A stretch of 45,252 nucleotides of DNA from an uncultured Lachnospiraceae bacterium (GCA_902476645.1 CABSEG010000013.1:1-45252); one strand, 5' to 3'; positions 24,846 through 33,479 are shown, counted from the stretch's first letter. Translations and numbers: made by a program. The notes: generated from the sequence alone by a model not told the origin.

Positions 24846-25730
24846 ATGGAATTTATCAAAGTTTCGGCAAAAACAGTAGAGGATGCCATTATTGAAGCGT
24901 CTATCCAGCTTGGAACCAGCAGCGATAATATTGAGTATGAAGTGTTGGATGCCGGAAGTTCCGGATTTCTTGGCCTGATTGGAGGAAAACCTGCAGTCAT
25001 TCAGGCGAGAAGAAAGCAGGAATTGACCCTGGATACCGTGGAAGAAGAAGTTCAGGAAACACCTAAGCCCAAGATAATAAAGGAAGAAAAAAGAGAACCG
25101 AGAGAGCCAAAAAAAGAAGGCAAGAGAGAGGCAAAGACCGAGGGAAAAGGAAAGACGGAGGTAAAGCCTGAGATAAAGGGGAAACCAGAGAGTAAGGCAG
25201 AGCAGGCAGAAAAGAAAAATCCTTCCAATACTCAGGAAAAATCATCCAAGAAAATACCCCTTAGCAAAGAAGATCAGAATGCTGTGATGAAAAGAGCAAG
25301 GGAATTTTTGACTGAAATGTTAACTGCAATGGGGATGACCGTGGAAATTACCACTTCCTTTGATGAAGAGGAAAATCTGAACGTAGAGCTGGCGGGAAAG
25401 GATATGGGTGTCCTGATCGGAAAGAGGGGACAGACATTAGATTCTATCCAGTATCTGGTTAGCTTGGTGGTAAATAAAGAGATTCCTGGATATATTCGTG
25501 TAAAGGTAGATACAGAAAATTATCGGTTGCGCAGGAAAGAAACTTTGGAAAATCTGGCAAGGAATATTGCATCCAAGGTAAAAAGAACGAGAAAGCCTGT
25601 ATTTCTGGAGCCAATGAATCCCTATGAGAGGAGAATTATCCATAGCGCCCTTCAGAGTGATCCTTATGTTTCTACTCACAGTGAAGGGGAAGAACCCTAT
25701 AGGAAGGTAGTTGTGACGTTAAAGAAATAA
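24846..25730 (+). CDS. khpB: RNA-binding protein KhpB (Jag/EloR)
   Basis: 294 residues from the ATG at 24846, chosen for GGGAGGG 7 bases upstream and the family start MEFIKVSAKTVEDAI; the frame opens 15 codons earlier. A Jag-N domain (1-55, with GFLGLIGGKPA), a Lys/Glu-rich linker (about 65-150), a KH domain (GVLIGKRGQTLDSIQYLV), and an R3H domain (PYERRIIHSALQ) are in order. KhpB with KhpA binds RNA and affects cell elongation and division in other Firmicutes. It is in its usual place after yidC. Confidence 0.95.
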   Translation: MEFIKVSAKTVEDAIIEASIQLGTSSDNIEYEVLDAGSSGFLGLIGGKPAVIQARRKQELTLDTVEEEVQETPKPKIIKEEKREPREPKKEGKREAKTEGKGKTEVKPEIKGKPESKAEQAEKKNPSNTQEKSSKKIPLSKEDQNAVMKRAREFLTEMLTAMGMTVEITTSFDEEENLNVELAGKDMGVLIGKRGQTLDSIQYLVSLVVNKEIPGYIRVKVDTENYRLRRKETLENLARNIASKVKRTRKPVFLEPMNPYERRIIHSALQSDPYVSTHSEGEEPYRKVVVTLKK

Positions 25731-25738
25731 AAGTGACA

Positions 25739-25830
25739 TATTACCGGTTAAGATGGAAAGTAGAGTGCTATTTCTGGTCAAAGGAACCCCAATCCATAGG
25801 ATTGGGGATTTGACCGGTAATAGCATTTTT
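25739..25830 (+). promoter_or_regulatory. strong hairpin with T tract and upstream competing complement (candidate attenuator)
   Basis: The left arm 25767-25795 pairs with 25799-25824, including CCCCAATCC/GGATTGGGG, TCAAA/TTTGA and GCTATT/AATAGC, with a small bulge, and ends in ATTTTT. Upstream, ATTACCGGT (25739-25747) is a perfect complement of ACCGGTAAT (25813-25821) in the right arm and could displace part of the stem. It sits between khpB and mnmE, 25 bp before the mnmE start. It may be a simple terminator or a switch. Confidence 0.6.
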
Positions 25831-25854
25831 GCGACTTACAGAAGGAGGATGCTC

Positions 25855-27237
25855 ATGAAGACGGAGACCATAGCTGCCATTTCTACGGCGGTGGGCAACA
25901 GCGGGATTGGTATCATAAGAATCAGCGGAGATGAGGCCTTTACCGTCGCAGACAAGATGTACAAGCGAAAATATGGGGGAAAGAGTCTTTCTCAATGCCC
26001 GAGCCATACCATACAGTATGGATACATCTATGATGGGGAAGAACTGGTGGATGAGGTTTTGGTTATGTTGATGCGGGGGCCAAGAAGCTTTACGGCAGAG
26101 GATACGGTGGAGATCAATTGTCACGGGGGCGTGTTTGCAATGAAGCGTATTCTGGAAACCGCCATAAAGTGCGGAGCCAGACCCGCGCAGCCGGGAGAAT
26201 TTACTAAGAGAGCCTTTTTAAACGGAAGGATTGATTTGTCCCAGGCAGAGGCGGTTATGGATGTTATACAGGCAAAAAATAAGTATGCTTTGCAGTCTTC
26301 TTTAGGTCAGCTAAAGGGTTCTCTTAGAGAAAAGATCAGCAAGCTTCGAAGCAAAATTCTTTATCACATTGCTAAGATTGAGTCTGCTCTGGATGATCCG
26401 GAGCATATGAGTCTGGAGAATTATCCACAGATTCTTGACAGGGAGGAAGCAGAGTGGAAAAAGGAAATCCATGCTTTGATTGATTCCTATGAGAATGGAA
26501 AAAAGATGACAGAGGGAATTATGACAGTCATTGTGGGCAAGCCTAATGCGGGAAAATCTTCTTTGCTAAATCTTTTGATAGGAGAGGATCGTGCGATTGT
26601 AACGGAGGTTGCAGGTACTACCAGGGATATTTTGCAGGAACAGATTTCTATACATGGAATTAGCCTGAATGTGATTGATACAGCAGGAATTCGCAAGACA
26701 GAGGATGTGGTGGAAAAGATTGGCGTGGGAAAGGCAAGGTCCTATGCCAGGGAAGCAGATCTTATAATCTATGTGGTAGATTCCTCCACAGAGCTGGATG
26801 AAAACGATAAGGAGATTGCAAAGCTTTTAGAGGGAAAGCGCAGTATTGTGCTGTTAAATAAATCGGACTTAGAGGCAGTGACCCGGGAAAAAGAGATTCG
26901 GAAGATTGTAGGAGAAAACCCGGTGATTTTGCCGGTATCTGCAAAGGAACAGAAGGGAATCGATACATTGGAAAATGCGATCAGAGATTTATTTTTTACC
27001 GGAAAGCTTTCCTATAACGATCAGATTTACATTACAAATATGAGACAGAAGGCAGCGCTTTTAGAGGCAGCCGAAAGTCTGGATCAGGTGAGAGAAAGTT
27101 TGGAGAAAAATATGCCGGAAGATTTTTATTCGATTGATCTAATGAGCGCTTATGAGGCATTGGGCAGAATTATTGGAGAATCGGTGGAAGAGGATCTTGT
27201 AAATGAGATTTTTTCTAAATTTTGTATGGGAAAATAG
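25855..27237 (+). CDS. mnmE: tRNA uridine-5-carboxymethylaminomethyl(34) synthesis GTPase MnmE
   Basis: 460 residues from the ATG at 25855 (AAGGAGG 6 bases upstream; the ATG two codons earlier touches the Shine-Dalgarno). The N-terminal tetrahydrofolate-binding domain (1-118) contains TIAAISTAVGNSGIGIIRISG; the G domain has VGKPNAGKSSLLN, TTRD, DTAGI and NKSD (G1-G4); the C-terminal Cys is in FCMGK. With MnmG it installs the cmnm5 group on the wobble uridine of several tRNAs. Part of the khpB-mnmE-mnmG-rsmG run, preceded by a hairpin. Confidence 0.97.
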   Translation: MKTETIAAISTAVGNSGIGIIRISGDEAFTVADKMYKRKYGGKSLSQCPSHTIQYGYIYDGEELVDEVLVMLMRGPRSFTAEDTVEINCHGGVFAMKRILETAIKCGARPAQPGEFTKRAFLNGRIDLSQAEAVMDVIQAKNKYALQSSLGQLKGSLREKISKLRSKILYHIAKIESALDDPEHMSLENYPQILDREEAEWKKEIHALIDSYENGKKMTEGIMTVIVGKPNAGKSSLLNLLIGEDRAIVTEVAGTTRDILQEQISIHGISLNVIDTAGIRKTEDVVEKIGVGKARSYAREADLIIYVVDSSTELDENDKEIAKLLEGKRSIVLLNKSDLEAVTREKEIRKIVGENPVILPVSAKEQKGIDTLENAIRDLFFTGKLSYNDQIYITNMRQKAALLEAAESLDQVRESLEKNMPEDFYSIDLMSAYEALGRIIGESVEEDLVNEIFSKFCMGK

Positions 27238-27252
27238 AAGGTTACCCACATT

Positions 27253-27286
27253 TTATCAACAAAATGTGTATAACTAATGTGGAAAA
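27253..27286. other. DnaA-box-like cluster between mnmE and mnmG
   Basis: TTATCAACA (27253-27261), TGTGTATAA (27265-27273) and TGTGGAAAA (27278-27286) resemble DnaA boxes; the first pair is also part of an inverted repeat CACATTTT/AAAATGTG. It is about 5 kb from oriC. Function inferred and weak. Confidence 0.35.
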
Positions 27287-27318
27287 TCAGTGAATAGACA
27301 AAGGAAAGGCCTTTATAT

Positions 27319-29193
27319 ATGAATCGATTAGAAGAAACGGTGGATATTGTGGTGGTGGGGGCAGGCCATGCAGGTTGCGAGGCGGCTCTGGCTTGTGCAA
27401 GGCTGGGATTTGAAACAGTGATTTTTACTGTTAGTGTGGACAGCATTGCATTGATGCCCTGTAATCCCAATATAGGAGGAAGTTCCAAGGGTCATTTGGT
27501 AAGGGAAGTGGATGCTCTTGGTGGGGAAATGGGAGTCAACATTGATAAAACCTTTATTCAATCCAAAATGCTGAATCGGTCCAAAGGACCTGCTGTGCAT
27601 TCTCTCAGGGCACAGGCAGACAAGGCAGAGTATAGCAGATCTATGAGAAAGGTGTTGGAACATACCAGCCATCTTTCTATTGTGCAGGCGGAAGTAACAG
27701 AAATCATAGTGGAGGAAGGAAAACTTACAGGTATAAAAACTTTCTCCGGAGCTATTTACCATTGCAAAGCTTGTATTTTATGTACAGGAACTTATTTACG
27801 GGCCAGATGCATTTATGGGGATGTGAGTGTGCATACTGGACCAAATGGGCTTCAGGCAGCCAACCATCTAACGGATTCTCTAAAAAGAAACGGAATTGAG
27901 ATGCTTCGTTTTAAGACAGGTACACCGGCAAGGATTGATGGAAACACCATTGATTATAGTAAAATGCAGGAACAATTTGGTGATCCGAAAGTAGTTCCCT
28001 TTTCCTTTACCACAGATCCAAATCAGGTGCAGATAGATCAGGTCTCTTGTTGGCTGACCTATACCAATGAAAAAACCCATGAAATTATACGAAATAATTT
28101 GGATCGCTCTCCGCTATATTCTGGTGTGATTGAGGGAACAGGGCCAAGGTATTGCCCATCTATTGAGGATAAGGTGGTTCGATTTGCGGAAAAAGAACGC
28201 CATCAGGTTTTCATAGAGCCGGAGGGATTATATACATCAGAGATGTACGTGGGAGGTATGTCCAGTTCTCTTCCGGAAGACGTACAGCATGAGATGTATC
28301 ATACGGTTCCGGGACTGGAACATGCCAAGATCGTGCGTAATGCTTATGCCATAGAATATGACTGTATTAATCCCAGACAACTGGATGCATCTTTGGAGTT
28401 TAAGAGTATTCGGGGATTGTTTAGCGCGGGACAGTTTAACGGCAGTTCCGGTTATGAGGAAGCTGCGGCACAGGGAATTGTGGCCGGTATCAATGCCGCG
28501 AGAAAGTTAAAGGGACAGGAACCTTTGATTTTGGATCGCTCCGAGTGTTATATAGGGGTATTGATTGATGATCTCGTGACCAAAGAAAACAGAGAGCCTT
28601 ATCGGATGATGACCTCCAGATCCGAGTATCGTTTGCTGCTTAGGCAGGATAATGCAGATTTACGATTGACAAAAAAAGGATATGAGGCAGGTCTGGTCAG
28701 TGAAAAGCGATATCAGGCATTATTAGAAAAAGAAGAAGAAATTGAAAAAGAGATCAGAAGAGTGGAACATGCTAATATTGGGGCCACTGAACAAGTACAG
28801 TCTTTTTTGGAAAGAAACGGGAGTACTCCTTTGAAGTCAGGTACCACCATTGGGGAACTGATACGCAGACCGGAGCTTACTTATGATCTGCTAAAGGAGA
28901 TTGATAAAGATCGTCCCGAATTGTCTGAACAGGTACGGGAGCAAGTGAATATCAATATCAAATATGAAGGATATATAAAGAGACAAAAAAAGCAGGTGAA
29001 GCAGTTCCAGAAGCTGGAGCATAAGAAAATACCCAGGGATATTTGTTATGATGAGATACCAAGCCTGAGAACGGAGGCGGTACAAAAACTAAAACTTTAC
29101 GAACCCATTTCCATTGGACAAGCATCCAGAATTTCCGGTGTATCTCCAGCGGATATTTCGGTTCTTCTGGTGTATCTGGAAAGCAGAAAGTAA
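27319..29193 (+). CDS. mnmG: tRNA uridine-5-carboxymethylaminomethyl(34) synthesis enzyme MnmG
   Basis: 624 residues, typical length. The FAD site is VVVGAGHAGCEAALACARLG; family motifs PCNPNIGGSSKGHLVREVDALGG (split across 50-75), LRAQADKAEYS, and RCIYGDVSVHTGPNG are present, and the C-terminus ends in a helical region for MnmE contact (SIGQASRISGVSPADISVLL). MnmG with MnmE modifies wobble U34. A 5'-overlap is absent: 81 bp separate it from mnmE. Confidence 0.97.
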   Translation: MNRLEETVDIVVVGAGHAGCEAALACARLGFETVIFTVSVDSIALMPCNPNIGGSSKGHLVREVDALGGEMGVNIDKTFIQSKMLNRSKGPAVHSLRAQADKAEYSRSMRKVLEHTSHLSIVQAEVTEIIVEEGKLTGIKTFSGAIYHCKACILCTGTYLRARCIYGDVSVHTGPNGLQAANHLTDSLKRNGIEMLRFKTGTPARIDGNTIDYSKMQEQFGDPKVVPFSFTTDPNQVQIDQVSCWLTYTNEKTHEIIRNNLDRSPLYSGVIEGTGPRYCPSIEDKVVRFAEKERHQVFIEPEGLYTSEMYVGGMSSSLPEDVQHEMYHTVPGLEHAKIVRNAYAIEYDCINPRQLDASLEFKSIRGLFSAGQFNGSSGYEEAAAQGIVAGINAARKLKGQEPLILDRSECYIGVLIDDLVTKENREPYRMMTSRSEYRLLLRQDNADLRLTKKGYEAGLVSEKRYQALLEKEEEIEKEIRRVEHANIGATEQVQSFLERNGSTPLKSGTTIGELIRRPELTYDLLKEIDKDRPELSEQVREQVNINIKYEGYIKRQKKQVKQFQKLEHKKIPRDICYDEIPSLRTEAVQKLKLYEPISIGQASRISGVSPADISVLLVYLESRK

Positions 29194-29231
29194 AATGCGG
29201 CAGAGTAGGTATGATGCAAATGGAGAAAAGA

Positions 29232-29954
29232 ATGAGCAAGAATGAGAGCAGACTTCTGGAAGAAGGAGCAAGATATTTTCAAATAGAATTATCAGAAAAG
29301 CAGATCCAGCAATTTATGGATTATTATGAGCTGTTGATTGAGTGGAATCAGGTAATGAACCTGACGGCTATCACAGAGTTTGATGAGGTAATGCAAAAAC
29401 ATTTTGTAGACAGTCTTGCATTGGCAGGAGTTCTGAATTTGAATGCCTGTAAGAATTTGATTGATGTGGGTACGGGAGCTGGTTTTCCGGGAATCCCTCT
29501 GAAAATTGCTTTTCCTCATCTGCATGTGATCTTGTTGGATTCTCTGAATAAAAGAATTCGGTTTTTAAATGAGGTGATAGATAAGCTTGGCTTATTCGAG
29601 ATAAAAGCCATTCATGGAAGAGCAGAGGACATGGCGAGAAAGAAAGAGTACCGGCAGTCTTTTGATCTGTGTGTGTCCAGAGCAGTGTCTAATTTGTCTA
29701 CTTTATCAGAATACTGTATACCGTATACAAAAATACATGGACATTTTGTATCCTACAAATCAGGCAATGTGGAGGAGGAACTAAGAAGTGCTAAAAAAGC
29801 AATTACATTGTTGGGCGGAACTATAAAATCATGCGAGAAATTTTCTCTTCCGGGCAGTAGAATCGAAAGATCCTTGATTTTTATAGAAAAGGAGAAAAAA
29901 ACTCCTGAAATTTATCCGAGAAAGGCAGGAATACCAGGAAAAGAACCATTATAA
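29232..29954 (+). CDS. rsmG: 16S rRNA (guanine(527)-N7)-methyltransferase RsmG
   Basis: 240 residues from the ATG at 29232, chosen because GGAG lies 6 bases upstream and the length matches RsmG; an ATG at 29211 has a poorer site. It contains WNQVMNLTAITE, HFVDSLAL and the SAM-binding IDVGTGAGFPGIPLKIAFP. RsmG methylates G527 of 16S rRNA; its loss in other bacteria gives low-level streptomycin resistance. Last gene of the rightward run; the stop is inside a bidirectional terminator. Confidence 0.96.
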   Translation: MSKNESRLLEEGARYFQIELSEKQIQQFMDYYELLIEWNQVMNLTAITEFDEVMQKHFVDSLALAGVLNLNACKNLIDVGTGAGFPGIPLKIAFPHLHVILLDSLNKRIRFLNEVIDKLGLFEIKAIHGRAEDMARKKEYRQSFDLCVSRAVSNLSTLSEYCIPYTKIHGHFVSYKSGNVEEELRSAKKAITLLGGTIKSCEKFSLPGSRIERSLIFIEKEKKTPEIYPRKAGIPGKEPL

Positions 29955-30004
29955 AAGGAAATGGGGAAAAGAATAAAAATATTCTTTTCCCCATTTCCTT
30001 TTAT
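29951..30004. terminator. bidirectional terminator, 25-bp perfect inverted repeat
   Basis: Positions 29951-29975 and 29980-30004 are perfect complements, with an AAAA loop. Each side has A/T flanks, so both the rsmG and the convergent hydrolase transcripts can end here. The hydrolase stop codon (30001-30003) is inside the right arm and the rsmG stop overlaps the left. Confidence 0.92.
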
Positions 30005-30945
30005 AAAAATACTTTCATATGGGAATAGAGGACATCCGGAGATTCCAACTGTGGAAGTAGCTTCGTATCCTCAATCAAAACAGATTCTATAGCCGGATTG
30101 ATGTTCGTATATTCCTGAATAATCTCTTTACAGTCTTCGCAGCGACCTCCTGCAATGAGAAAAATACTTGTGTTAAGGTCAGATAAAGCGTGGGTCATAT
30201 TTACATTTACATAGGAACCCGCCAGACTGGCCATTAAATATTTTCCTCCTCCATCACCCTGATGGGCAGCTTCGTGGTATACATGAACATACTTTTGTTT
30301 GAGACGAAACGGATTGTAAAGATACTTTTCCGTAAATAAATATTCAATGTTGCTCTGGTTAACGTTCATGTGATAAACAGTCGTACCGATTACGGGTAAT
30401 TCCATCAAAAATTTTAACGTTTTGGACCGTTTTCCCGGTATGCTGCTTAATTTTCTGATACCTATCGGATTAATCATTATAATCTTATGGAAGAGATCCG
30501 AATCATTGTGACAGGCCATCAAAATAAAGGAAGAAGACATTCCTGTGGCAGCAACATCTGTCTTTTGACCAATTACCTGCTTTATAAAGTCGCTGACTAA
30601 TTGGACATACAAAAAGTTGGTATAGGTCATGCTTGGTTTGTCAGATCTGCCACAACCCAAAAGATCCAAGGCGTATACGGTATGATCCTTTGAAAGTTTG
30701 TGAATCATCTCATTCCACTCATAGGAGCTGGAATAAGGAGATAAATCATGGATCAAAAGGAGAGGGGTTCCTTCTCCGGTTTTTGTGTAATAAATATTGC
30801 CAAAACGCCAATGAAAAAAGGTTCCTCTGTCTTTGGAGAGAAGATTCTTAACAGTGGAAGCTGCCTTAATAAAGCAGTTGACAATGTGAAGTATTAACAC
30901 GGCAAGTGCGCTTAAAAAAATGGATGTTTTTAATTTATGTTTCAT
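30001..30945 (-). CDS. membrane-anchored alpha/beta hydrolase-like protein, degenerate catalytic triad
   Basis: 314 residues from the ATG at 30945 (AAGGAG 10 bases upstream; an earlier ATG precedes that site). An N-terminal helix (about 7-25) anchors the protein. The fold is that of alpha/beta hydrolases: LLLIHDLSPYSSSYEW (normally HG), VYALDLLGCGRSDKP, and a nucleophile elbow ATGMSSSFIL (GxSxS rather than GxSxG). The final block TKLLPQLESPDVL aligns with the usual GHxPxxExP, with Leu in place of the catalytic His. It may be inactive or use another residue. Converges on rsmG. Confidence 0.75.
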   Translation of the reverse strand: MKHKLKTSIFLSALAVLILHIVNCFIKAASTVKNLLSKDRGTFFHWRFGNIYYTKTGEGTPLLLIHDLSPYSSSYEWNEMIHKLSKDHTVYALDLLGCGRSDKPSMTYTNFLYVQLVSDFIKQVIGQKTDVAATGMSSSFILMACHNDSDLFHKIIMINPIGIRKLSSIPGKRSKTLKFLMELPVIGTTVYHMNVNQSNIEYLFTEKYLYNPFRLKQKYVHVYHEAAHQGDGGGKYLMASLAGSYVNVNMTHALSDLNTSIFLIAGGRCEDCKEIIQEYTNINPAIESVLIEDTKLLPQLESPDVLYSHMKVFL

Positions 30946-31001
30946 ATCATACATGCTCCTTCCCATTCATGTAAAAATATTCTCTGAAAACAGCTACTTA
31001 T

Positions 31002-31030
31002 ATTATAGTCTAAAATGGAGTCAGATACAA
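31002..31030 (-). promoter_or_regulatory. promoter of the alpha/beta hydrolase gene
   Basis: Minus-strand TTGTAT (31025-31030), 17-bp spacer, TATAAT (31002-31007), about 57 bp before the start codon. It diverges from the promoter at 31130. Confidence 0.6.
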
Positions 31031-31129
31031 TTCTTTTATAAAAAAATAAGATACCAATTCAATCCTTTTCAAATTGCATGTTTTGCTTGGACGTGGAAAA
31101 AGAATACATGAAAAAATGAGATAAAGTCC

Positions 31130-31158
31130 TTGAAAAGGGAGAAAAACTACTATATGAT
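31130..31158 (+). promoter_or_regulatory. promoter of the coiled-coil gene
   Basis: TTGAAA (31130-31135), 17-bp spacer, TATGAT (31153-31158), 70 bp before the ATG at 31228. Confidence 0.6.
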
Positions 31159-31227
31159 AAAAAGAAAAAGAAGACGTATTTATGTGAAAATTTTATAAGC
31201 GGTTTTTGATTAAGAGCAGGAGATGGC

Positions 31228-31566
31228 ATGTTAGGAGAATATTTAAAAGAACATTTAGAGGATGCACAGGATAAGCTTCAAAAAGAAGAGAGAAAATTAA
31301 AAGAATGCAAAGAAATGGAAAAAATTATACAAAATGAGATCCGGCAAATTCAAGAAAGTTCAGATATAGATTTTGAAATTTTCTCTCCCAGAGCCATTGA
31401 TTATTCGATGAAAGGGAAGATGAATCAGCTTTATGAAAATCTGCAGCTATTAACGGAAAATATAGAAATATTAGAAAAAAACATAGAAGAATATAAAAGT
31501 AAGGAACAAACTTTTTCTGTGATGCAAAAGGAATGGAATGAAATGGTAAGCAGGAAAGAAAAATAA
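31228..31566 (+). CDS. small coiled-coil protein of unknown function upstream of parS
   Basis: 112 residues, almost wholly predicted alpha-helical with heptad-like spacing in two stretches (about 4-45 and 68-108), rich in Glu and Lys, no signal peptide and no membrane helix. AGGAG stands 5 bases before the ATG. It has its own promoter and lies 12 bp before the first parS site, so it could be a segregation or cytoskeletal accessory, but no family is recognised. Confidence 0.75.
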   Translation: MLGEYLKEHLEDAQDKLQKEERKLKECKEMEKIIQNEIRQIQESSDIDFEIFSPRAIDYSMKGKMNQLYENLQLLTENIEILEKNIEEYKSKEQTFSVMQKEWNEMVSRKEK

Positions 31567-31578
31567 GACATCTTGAAA

Positions 31579-31594
31579 TGTTTCACGTGAAACA
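31579..31594. promoter_or_regulatory. parS site 1
   Basis: TGTTTCACGTGAAACA, a perfect 16-bp palindrome matching the B. subtilis parS consensus; a ParB loading site. Confidence 0.95.
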
Positions 31595-31627
31595 TAAAAG
31601 AATGGAAAAAAATTTATGATTATTTTA

Positions 31628-31643
31628 TGTTTCACGTGAAACA
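31628..31643. promoter_or_regulatory. parS site 2
   Basis: A second perfect TGTTTCACGTGAAACA, 49 bp (start to start) from the first, upstream of parA. Confidence 0.95.
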
Positions 31644-31672
31644 TAGCTATAGATTATTAAAAGATTTAATGC

Positions 31673-31678
31673 TATAAT
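31673..31678 (+). promoter_or_regulatory. probable parA -10 element
   Basis: TATAAT, with a weak TAGATT -35 at 31650-31655 (17-bp spacer). It would start transcription near 31685 and so excludes a TTG start at 31684 for parA. It lies next to parS site 2, where ParB binding could affect it. Confidence 0.45.
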
Positions 31679-31740
31679 AACTTTTGCTAAAAGAAAATAA
31701 CCAAAAACTATGTAAAATAGTAAAGAGAAGAGATATCTTT

Positions 31741-32577
31741 ATGAAAAAAAATAATAGAAAAAAAAATAAGGAAAATAACAAAAAAAATCAAAAGGCAATG
31801 GCGGTTAGCCGGATCATTGTGGTAGCAAATCAAAAGGGGGGAGTTGGAAAAACAACGACGGCAATTAATTTATCCGCATCTTTGGCAGAAATGGGACAAA
31901 AAGTTTTGGTGGTGGATATGGATCCGCAGGGAAATACCACCAGTGGGTTAGGAATTGAAAAAGAAGAAGTAGAAAATACAGTTTATGAATTGTTAATCGG
32001 GGAATGTTCCATAGAAAGCGCTATTATCAAAACAGAATACGAAAATTTAGAGCTGCTTCCATCTAATATTGATCTGTCAGCTGCAGAGATAGAATTGATC
32101 GGAACAGAAGAAAAAGAGTATATTTTAAAAAATGCTTTAGATACTATAAAAGACAATTATCAGTTTATTTTGATTGATTGTCCACCTTCCCTAAATATGC
32201 TAACCATAAACTCTATGTGCGCAGCCGATACCGTTTTAGTGCCCATTCAATGTGAATATTATGCTCTGGAAGGATTATCTCAATTGATTCATACGATTGA
32301 GCTTGTAAAAGAACGGCTTAATCCCAAATTGGAGATGGAGGGCGTGGTATTTACCATGTACGATGCAAGAACAAATTTGTCTCTGCAGGTGGTGGAAAAT
32401 GTAAAGAATAATTTGAATCAAAATATTTATAAGACAATTATACCGCGGAATATTCGACTGGCGGAGGCGCCCAGTCATGGAATGCCCATAACCAGTTATG
32501 ATTCCAAATCAGCAGGGGCAGAAAGTTATCGCTTGTTGGCAGAAGAAGTGATACATAGAGGAGAAGAAGAATGGTAG
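31741..32577 (+). CDS. parA: chromosome partitioning ATPase ParA (Soj)
   Basis: 278 residues from the ATG at 31741. The deviant Walker A NQKGGVGKTTTAINL (about 29-43), VVDMDPQGNTTSGLG, and LIDCPPSLNMLT identify ParA. An unusual Lys/Asn-rich extension (1-20) precedes the usual MAVSRIIVVANQKGG start; an ATG at 31798 would remove it, but AAAGG is too close to it. ParA with ParB and parS segregates origins and in B. subtilis also regulates DnaA. It overlaps parB by 7 bp. Confidence 0.93.
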   Translation: MKKNNRKKNKENNKKNQKAMAVSRIIVVANQKGGVGKTTTAINLSASLAEMGQKVLVVDMDPQGNTTSGLGIEKEEVENTVYELLIGECSIESAIIKTEYENLELLPSNIDLSAAEIELIGTEEKEYILKNALDTIKDNYQFILIDCPPSLNMLTINSMCAADTVLVPIQCEYYALEGLSQLIHTIELVKERLNPKLEMEGVVFTMYDARTNLSLQVVENVKNNLNQNIYKTIIPRNIRLAEAPSHGMPITSYDSKSAGAESYRLLAEEVIHRGEEEW

Positions 32578-33467
32578 CGAGAAAAGGTGGATTAGGTAAA
32601 GGATTAGACACTTTAATTCCCAATCAGCGGAAAGCAGAGCAAAGGACAAAACAGGACGTTGTTGTGGAAAAGGTGGTAAAAAAAGAGGAAGTGATGGTAA
32701 AAGTCACGGAAATAGAGCCAAATAGGGAACAGCCAAGAAAAAATTTTGATGAAGACGCGCTCCTGGAGTTGGCAGAATCGATCCGGCAATTTGGTATTAT
32801 TCAACCATTGATTGTTCAGAAAAAAGAAGATCATTATGAGATCATTGCAGGGGAGAGAAGATGGAGAGCCGCAAAGCTGGCAGGTCTAAAGGAAGTGCCG
32901 GTGATTGTAAAAGCGTATACGGATCAGGAGATTGTTGAAATATCTTTGATAGAAAATATTCAAAGGGAAAATTTAAATCCAATTGAAGAAGCACAGGCTT
33001 TTAAAAGATTACTGGAGGAATTTCAACTAAAACAGGATGAGCTGGCGGAACGGGTATCTAAAAGCAGAACTGCGGTAACGAACTCTATGCGTCTGTTGAA
33101 ACTGGATTCCAGGGTACAGCAAATGCTGGTGGACGATATGATTTCAACAGGGCATGCCAGAGCGCTTCTGGGTACAGAAGATAAGGAATTACAGTATACT
33201 CTGGCAACCAAAGTATTTGACGAAAAACTAAGCGTCAGAGAAACTGAAAAATTGGTAAAAGGGATTACGAAGGAAAAACCCAAAAAAAAGGAAATTGAGC
33301 AGAAAAACGACTTTATATATAAAGAAATAGAGGAAAAAATACGATCAATCTTAGGTACGAAGGTTTCCATCCAGAGAAAAGACGAACAAAAAGGAAAAAT
33401 AGAGATTGAATATTTTTCCAGTCTGGAACTGGAGAGAATTATAGATCTACTGGAATCAATTCGCTAG
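32571..33467 (+). CDS. parB: chromosome partitioning protein ParB (Spo0J)
   Basis: 298 residues. The N-terminal KGGLGKGLDTLIP is typical; the CTP-binding domain has IAGERRWRAAKLAGL (about 92-106) and the ENIQRENLNPIEEA box; the helix-turn-helix includes QDELAERVSKSRTAVTNSM. The C-terminus forms a dimerisation helix. ParB loads at parS, slides as a CTP clamp and spreads. Two parS sites lie about 930 bp upstream. Confidence 0.97.
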   Translation: MVARKGGLGKGLDTLIPNQRKAEQRTKQDVVVEKVVKKEEVMVKVTEIEPNREQPRKNFDEDALLELAESIRQFGIIQPLIVQKKEDHYEIIAGERRWRAAKLAGLKEVPVIVKAYTDQEIVEISLIENIQRENLNPIEEAQAFKRLLEEFQLKQDELAERVSKSRTAVTNSMRLLKLDSRVQQMLVDDMISTGHARALLGTEDKELQYTLATKVFDEKLSVRETEKLVKGITKEKPKKKEIEQKNDFIYKEIEEKIRSILGTKVSIQRKDEQKGKIEIEYFSSLELERIIDLLESIR

Positions 33468-33479
33468 AAGGGGAAAATA

